A stretch of 64,000 nt of DNA, taken from contig OY747702.1 in the NCBI GenBank assembly GCA_963556495.2, forward strand, positions 5,332,501 to 5,396,500. Reading direction: 5' to 3'. Below the pieces are notes generated by a model that worked only from the letters and a program-made list of their open reading frames with translations, was not told the origin of the DNA and did no database searches. Source of the stretch: Valencia hispanica (lineage: Eukaryota; Chordata; Actinopteri; Cyprinodontiformes; Valenciidae). The translations under genes and the position numbers were made by a program. This document shows positions 58,291 through 64,000 of this stretch, in pieces. The stretch's first letter is position 1. Each line of letters begins with the position of its first letter.

Positions 58291-59574
58291 TGTATGTATT
58301 GTTCGTGTTTTTCCAATAGCATTTCTGCACTGTTCAGTTACAACCCACGGACTCAACTATTTTAAGTTTGGACTGCATTTTTTAAAACACAATCAGAACG
58401 CAGAGTACAGCTGAGTTTCTCCCATTTGCAGTCAGTAGCAGCCACTGTAACTAGTGACACCTTACCAGTTAGACACATTAAAGCAGGGTCAGCCCTGTGG
58501 GGAGAGCTGGTTTTTAACTGTTCTCACATACTTATTTTATTGTACATACACACAAAATGTGGCATCAGCTTTACTAACTTAATGTGTCTAAAACCAAGAA
58601 TAAATGCCTTATTAGCTATGAAAGACGTCAAGGTATTTTATTGTGAATTATCAGAGCATGATGACCCAGGGCTCCTCCATTCCTAAAATGTAAAATGTTT
58701 AGAACCAGCACATCTCTGCTTCTAAGAAGAGAGGCCCAGACTCATGGGGGATTTTCAGTTTGCACTAAATTATAATATAAACAGCTTTCTCTCCTCTTGT
58801 CTTTTCCTCATGAGGTATTTTTAGGTGGCTACCATAAACTTCATGTCTTTTCTTCATTTCTCTTTTGAATCTTATTTTCTGTTGTGTTTGCTGTAGTGTC
58901 TCCTTGCTAATGCCATACATGGGAGCTGATGGGACTTGCTCTGACTCCCACCGTTTGCTCCTTGGTTTGTCTCTTAATAAGGTCATGCTTAGAGATAATT
59001 GACCATTTAAAGAAACTGACTGGCCTGAACCGTTAGCAGTTGCAATGAAGCATATTAGAAAGGCACACCCTTTTTCTGTCTTCAGGAGGAGTCAATATGA
59101 TCATAACTCAGGTCCTACTAGTAGAGATAACCACAATTGTTAAAAATGCAGACTCCTGCAACCTGTGTAGAAAAGTGGCTGACCAAGTCATGGTTCTGAC
59201 TGAACTGAAAAAAACTGTCTGCATGTAATTCTCCAAACTTCTACCATCAAAGTTGTGTTTAAATGCGTCTGTTGAAAATTCATGTACAAACTGGAGGAGC
59301 TCCAGTTTGTACAGTTTGGACTCTGCTTTAACCTTTGAAAAACATGTAGAAAACATGTCCAAAACTCTTAATTTTAATATTTAGAACTTTAGGCAAATTA
59401 GATCATTATTGACAGAAAATGCAGCTAAAATGTTTCTACATAGCATGATTTTTTCCCACATCACAAACTGGTCACTGAAAAGCATCAAAATTTTAAAAGC
59501 AATAGAATCACTTTTTTAAAAAGCTCGAAAAATATTTGATAGAAAACCTTTATCGTTACATCATTGTTTAATAT
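58291..59574. other. intergenic, unassigned
   Basis: No recognised feature in about 1.3 kb. Confidence 0.4.
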
Positions 59575-60150
59575 TTCAGAAATATAATATTTTAAGTTTT
59601 GAAAATTTCAGAAAATTTAATCTAGCCTGCTTGGTATATAAGGTCGTAAATGGACTCGCCCCACCACCCTTGGGTGAGTTTATTATGCCCAAATCTAGTA
59701 CTAGTGGTAGGGTAACAAGAGCTTCTAAGGCGACTGTACAATACCTTACAGACGCACAACATTCAGTCAGCAGGTGTTATCAGTCAAAGGTGTAGAAATC
59801 TGGAACAAGAGCCCAGCTGCAATAAGAGATATCACAACATTAATAGATGGCAAATTAATCTAAAACGGTGGCTTAAGAGGAACCAGATCTGTAATCATTA
59901 ATGTTATACTCTTATGAAAATGCCAGTGTTGAATGTCTTGATTGTGTTTTAGTGTGCTCCTTTTATTAAGTTTGTCCCAATAATTGTCTTTGACAGTTCG
60001 TTCTTATGTCTATTGTGTGAAACTGTATTTTTCTATGTTGTTTCTATTTCTTGACCTGCCAGGGACAACAGATGTAATTCTGGCATATTTATATTTATAT
60101 GTTCATGAATATGCATTGTCCCTTTTACATAAATAAATAAGTAAATGTGG
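59575..60150 (+). pseudogene. LINE ORF C-terminus and 3' untranslated tail
   Basis: Reads LVYKVVNGLAPPPLGEFIMP (about 59632-59690), then SGRVTRASKATVQYL and VSRCYQSKV with stops, the C-terminal region of a fish LINE ORF2. The tail CTGCCAGGGACAACAGATGT (about 60056) and CATAAATAAATAAGTAAATG closes the element. No RT catalytic part is retained. Confidence 0.7.
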
Positions 60151-61599
60151 TCCCTCAACAACTTCCTGTTCTTTGACTATATAAATACAGAGGGACACAA
60201 GTCCCCAGCAACTTCATCAGCTAATAAACATATTCCTGCATGTGAAAAAATCATGCTTAGATCCATACAGTGTCCTAATGTGAATCTCAAAATACCTAAA
60301 TGATTTGTATATGATTAGATGGATTTGAATATATGATTTTGGATGTCTGTGATGGACCAACAAGCTGTCTATGGTGTACCCTACCTCTCACCCATTAACC
60401 ATTGGAGATTGGCACCAGATAAGCCAAATAGGTATACACAATGTATGGATGGTTGGATTTCTGGATGTGTATGTAAAAACTGATTTGAAATTACATTTGT
60501 TGTGTACTGGTGCTTTTGCTCTTTATTAAAACATCTGGCCTGCCTCCAGCTCCCCCATCCTGTGATCCATGCATTCTACACAGGAACTGTGAGGGCCCGT
60601 TGTGTAGAAACTATTTAAAGATGTAATAAGTTGTAGCATGTTACAGAGTGGAATAAGCAGGAGACTACGCAGGCTGACAGTGTGATGTGTCCAGTTTTAC
60701 TTTGTTTACAGTCACTGACAGATGTGTACCAGTCAGTGTAACTGGAACACTGTGTCTCGTGGTTTGAAAATGAGACTGAGAGAATGACTCTGTCTTGCTA
60801 TATTCTATCTTGTCAAAGCAGGAAGACCAAAGTGGAGTGGAAGCGGAATGAGGATGAACTCCACAGCTACTTCTGGTGCAGGAAGCTGCCAAAAAACATT
60901 TGCTTCTGTCTGCTTTTTGTCAGACTCTGCATGAATCTGTTCTGTAACTTCTTTACGAAGAGAATGCTTAAAGAAACATTTACATTTCAACAGTTCAAAT
61001 CCCCGTGTTTATCTTAGCATTTTATTAGAACAGATAAAGTTGGTGGACAAATGTAAAGGTGCAATGGGAAAAGGACAAAGGACCAAAGGACCTTCCTAAG
61101 TAGAGAGGTGATAGAAAGCAGATGTTGTGTATATGCCATAAGAATATATATGAAGGATTAAATCCAAGGACAAGATTTAATGCTTTCAGTACACACAAAG
61201 CATTGTTTCTTATGCCATTGTTTCTCTCAGTTAGCTATTGTTAGCATTTATTAACTCATCAGGATGACCCTGATCCTTTGTTTATGGAATATAATCTTAA
61301 TAAATTTGCTCAAAATGTTCCTTAATATGGTTAATATAAATGTTTTACAGCTTAGGGTCTTTAAAGCAGCAAAAAATTAGACTGGAGGATTGGTAGCTTT
61401 GATTTTAAAGATTGAAAGTCACCTCAGCAAACAAGTTATCTTTAAAGCTGTACTCATGTGGATGCTTGAATTTGGTTGAATAATATTCAGTTATGAAAAA
61501 TCTTATTAGTCTCATAAGTGACACTGATGCATCTGAAAACTATTAGAAATCCTTCTGCAGGCTAAGATCTCTTGTCAAAATCACTGAGCTCAATTATCA
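60151..61599. other. intergenic, unassigned
   Basis: No recognised gene or element. A run of CAAAGGACCAAAGGACC near 61075-61093 is a short direct repeat. Confidence 0.4.
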
Positions 61600-61860
61600 C
61601 AGTTGAGATAGAGAAACCGGATGGTGGACCAGAATTGATTTGAAGCCGTACGGAAGTCGTTCTCCATGGCCTCTCCAAACTCCTCCCATGCCTGAGATTT
61701 TACCTCAGCGACCATCCGAGCCGCACTCCGCCTGGCCCTTCGGTACCTATCAGCTGCTTCAGGGGTCCCACAAGCCAAAAAGACCCGATAGGACTCCTTT
61801 CTCAGCCTGACAGCATCCCTTACCGCCGGTGTCCACCAGCGGGTTCAGGGGTTGCCGCCG
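61600..61860 (-). pseudogene. LINE linker fragment
   Basis: Minus strand 61850-61600 reads RWWTPAVRDAVRLRKESYRV then FLACGTPEAADRYRRARRSA and AWEEFGEAMENDFRTASNQF. This is a recognisable linker between endonuclease and RT in a teleost LINE group (a Trp-rich NPLVDTGG-like start is partly visible). It is GC-richer than its surroundings, and no RT follows. The frame is open over 62 codons from 61778 but truncated on both sides. Confidence 0.65.
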
Positions 61861-61975
61861 CGACAGGAACCAAAACCAGAATTTTTTGTTGAATAAAGAA
61901 TCACAATATTGACACTTCAGTTGGAAAGTAAATTATCACATGATCACTATTACGCTAAATAATCACTATTACGTT

Positions 61976-63290
61976 CAGTTCAGTTGATTTTTATTTCAAG
62001 CATGTACATTCACAATCATTACGAAATATCATTGCATTATTTTGTTTGAAAACGAGTAGGCAGAAGTATACACTTATTTGGCCCAACCCCCCAAAAGTTT
62101 TACCTCTCATTCATTTAATTTTCTTTTAGTCCTAAATTAGAGAAACAACATATGAAACAAAAATAAGGCACAACAAACTAAAAACAAACAGACAAGCCCC
62201 TTCACAGTATAGTTTCTTTCATATAAATAATGACAAAATATTAAATTTTTCAGATTCACAAATTTTGAAACAAACTAAAACACCATTCCTAACAACATTA
62301 TGGTCCTGTGCTAACTCCATTTTCTTCATTCTGATATTTGTTTAAAATGTCTTTTATATTATAGTTTAAACTGGTTTATGTTGTTACTTTCTTTTATTTC
62401 TTCCGTTAGACTGTTCCATAATTTAACTCCTGCTATTAAGATTGACATACTTTTTAAAGTCTAGCCCTCTGTATTTTTAAATTCCATTTCCCTCTTAAGT
62501 TATACCCACCTTCTCTTTCTATAAAAGAATTTACAGATTTCTTTTGAAAGCATTTTATTTCTTACTTTATGTATTATTTGTGCTGTTTTAAACTTCCCCA
62601 AGTCTTGAAATTTAATAGCTTGCATTTGGATGAAGAGTGCATTATTTATTAATCGAATGGCCCTCTTCTGTATCATAGTTATTGTTTGTGTTTTACTTTT
62701 GTATGTGTTTCCCCATACCTCTACACAGTGGCTCATATATGGCAGTAATAAAGCACAGTATAATATGTGCAATGCTTTGTGATCCAAGATTTGTTTTGTC
62801 TTCCCCAGGACGGCAATGCCCCGTTCCAATTTCCCCCTAACATAAGTAATGTGTGGTTTCCAACAGACCTTGTGGTCAATGAAATTGTGGTCACCAAGAA
62901 ATTTTACTTCATTTACTCTTTCTAAATATACATTATCAACACATATTTCCACTTTGATATTTTTCTTATGTTTTCCAAATAATATAAATTTGGTTTTATC
63001 TAGATTTAATGATAACTTATTTATATCAAACCACTTCTTTAATATTGTTAATTCCTTTGTGATCATCTCCAAAACCCATGGCAATTCCACACCTGAACAA
63101 AATATATTTGTGTCATCTGCAAATATTACAAACTTTAGAATCTTTAATACTGGGCAAATATCATTTATGTACATAATAAACATTTTTCGACCTAATACTG
63201 AACCTTGAGGTACTCCACAAGCAATATCCATCAAATTCGATTTATACTCATTTATTTGTACATATTGTTACCTATTCCCTACATAGCTTT
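61976..63290 (-). pseudogene. non-LTR retrotransposon, RT palm to 3' end
   Basis: A minus-strand frame of 244 codons (63234-62500) contains CGVPQGSVLGRKMFIMYIND, the catalytic VIFADDTNIF, thumb LSLNLDKTKFILFGKHKKN and VKFLGDHNFIDHKVCWKPHI, and the C-terminal ALHILYCALLLPYMSHCVEV then WGNTYKSKTQ and QKRAIRLINNALF. After the stop the C-terminus continues in other frames (about 62480-62330). The 3' untranslated tail reaches about 61976 (antisense of ...TTGAAATAAAAATCAACTGA). The 5' part before the RT palm is missing. The clade is uncertain (CR1/L2-group LINE). Confidence 0.8.
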
Positions 63291-64000
63291 TTAACCAATT
63301 CATTAGTTTTTTTTAAACTTTATTTTCTCCTTACAGAATTGCATTCATTTCTCTATGCCTTCAGAGTGTGCTGCCGGCTGTTGTTGAATGTGAAAGTCAT
63401 AGATTGTTTTATTCCACTTGTGTTGTTTTGTAGGTATGTTTCCTTTCTCATTTTAAGTTCCTCCTTTTTAACACTAGGTTCTTGATGTAGCAGCTCCTTT
63501 TATACCTTTAATACTCATTTCGATAACGTTTTATTATTTCTTGTACCAGCTTATTTTCAAATACAACAAGTTTCATGGAATTACTTCGTTTTTCTTTAAA
63601 ACTCATTCTGCTTCAATTTATAACATGCATTGTGTAGACACTTTAACTTTTATTCAAACCCTTTTCAATCCTATTATCTCTCTGGTAGCATAGGCCCGAA
63701 ACCGGGTTCACCCTTAAATGTCCCTACTGTCTTTCCCTGTCTGCTGCTGTAAAATGATTTTGTATGTTACTCCCCTAAGTCCAGTGGACATCGCTGGTAA
63801 CTGTCTGTAGGAAGGGGCACTTGCTCGGAGCCTGTTGCCAAAGTGGTTGCGTGCCTCCCCCAGAGCACGAAGGGAAGCCGACATTTGAGCTCTGTTGCTA
63901 CAGACCAGGCTCTGGTCCCTGGACACTGTCAGTTGAAAGTCAAAATTTGTCCGTCCATCATCACTCCTCCATTTATTATATGAGCTATACCAACACTTAA
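63291..64000. other. intergenic, unassigned
   Basis: No recognised feature; a moderately GC-rich stretch at 63690-63950 carries a short minus-strand open frame without coding signature. Confidence 0.35.

Overview
This is vertebrate, intron-containing DNA from a ray-finned (teleost) fish. The evidence is one split host gene with consensus splice sites, embedded in dense Tc1/mariner, hAT, Rex1 and L2-type LINE remnants typical of teleosts. I cannot fix the species. Nothing bacterial or plasmid-like is present, and I see no LTR retrotransposon.

Host gene. The 3' half of casein kinase 1 alpha (csnk1a1) lies on the + strand. It has five exons: 4055-4133, 4858-4932, 9049-9155, 14818-14966 and the terminal exon from 38336 (stop at 38341-38343, poly(A) signal near 39052). 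Joined in frame, they encode the C-lobe of the kinase and the short Q/K-rich tail. The upstream exons lie outside the window. The last intron is about 23.4 kb and is packed with transposons. The 3' end shows two alternative-splicing opportunities: an internal GC-type donor at 14931 that would drop the 12-residue 'S' segment, and two successive acceptors (exon starts 38336 and 38390) that both encode the same Gly-Phe-stop ending.

Layout. 1-4000: a 5'- and 3'-truncated L2-type LINE and a Tc1-like element lacking its left end. 4055-14966: four csnk1a1 exons; the introns carry hAT-type MITEs, L2 pieces and a nested Tc1/MITE/Tc1/L2 cluster (9423-13761). 14967-38335: the giant intron, holding an old Tc1 element, a THAP-domain remnant, a rearranged Rex1, degraded LINEs, an apparently intact Sleeping Beauty-type Tc1 transposon (30171-31801), diverged tandem repeats, a second copy of the 2574-4000 Tc1 family and a minus-strand Tc1 element. 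38336-39075: terminal exon. 39076-51030: a 5' Rex1 half, Tc1 elements, a GC-rich block, a large minus-strand L2 with a 691-codon open frame, and a LINE 3' end split by a hAT MITE. 51031-64000: mostly unassigned sequence with microsatellites, MITEs, a tRNA-type SINE, a Tc1 remnant and further LINE fragments.

Functionally, only csnk1a1 is a host gene I can support. The most notable items are the near-perfect Tc1 transposon with all catalytic residues, the duplicate terminal acceptors of csnk1a1, and two short insertions of unknown type with target-site duplications inside LINEs (22160-22393 and 48331-48660).
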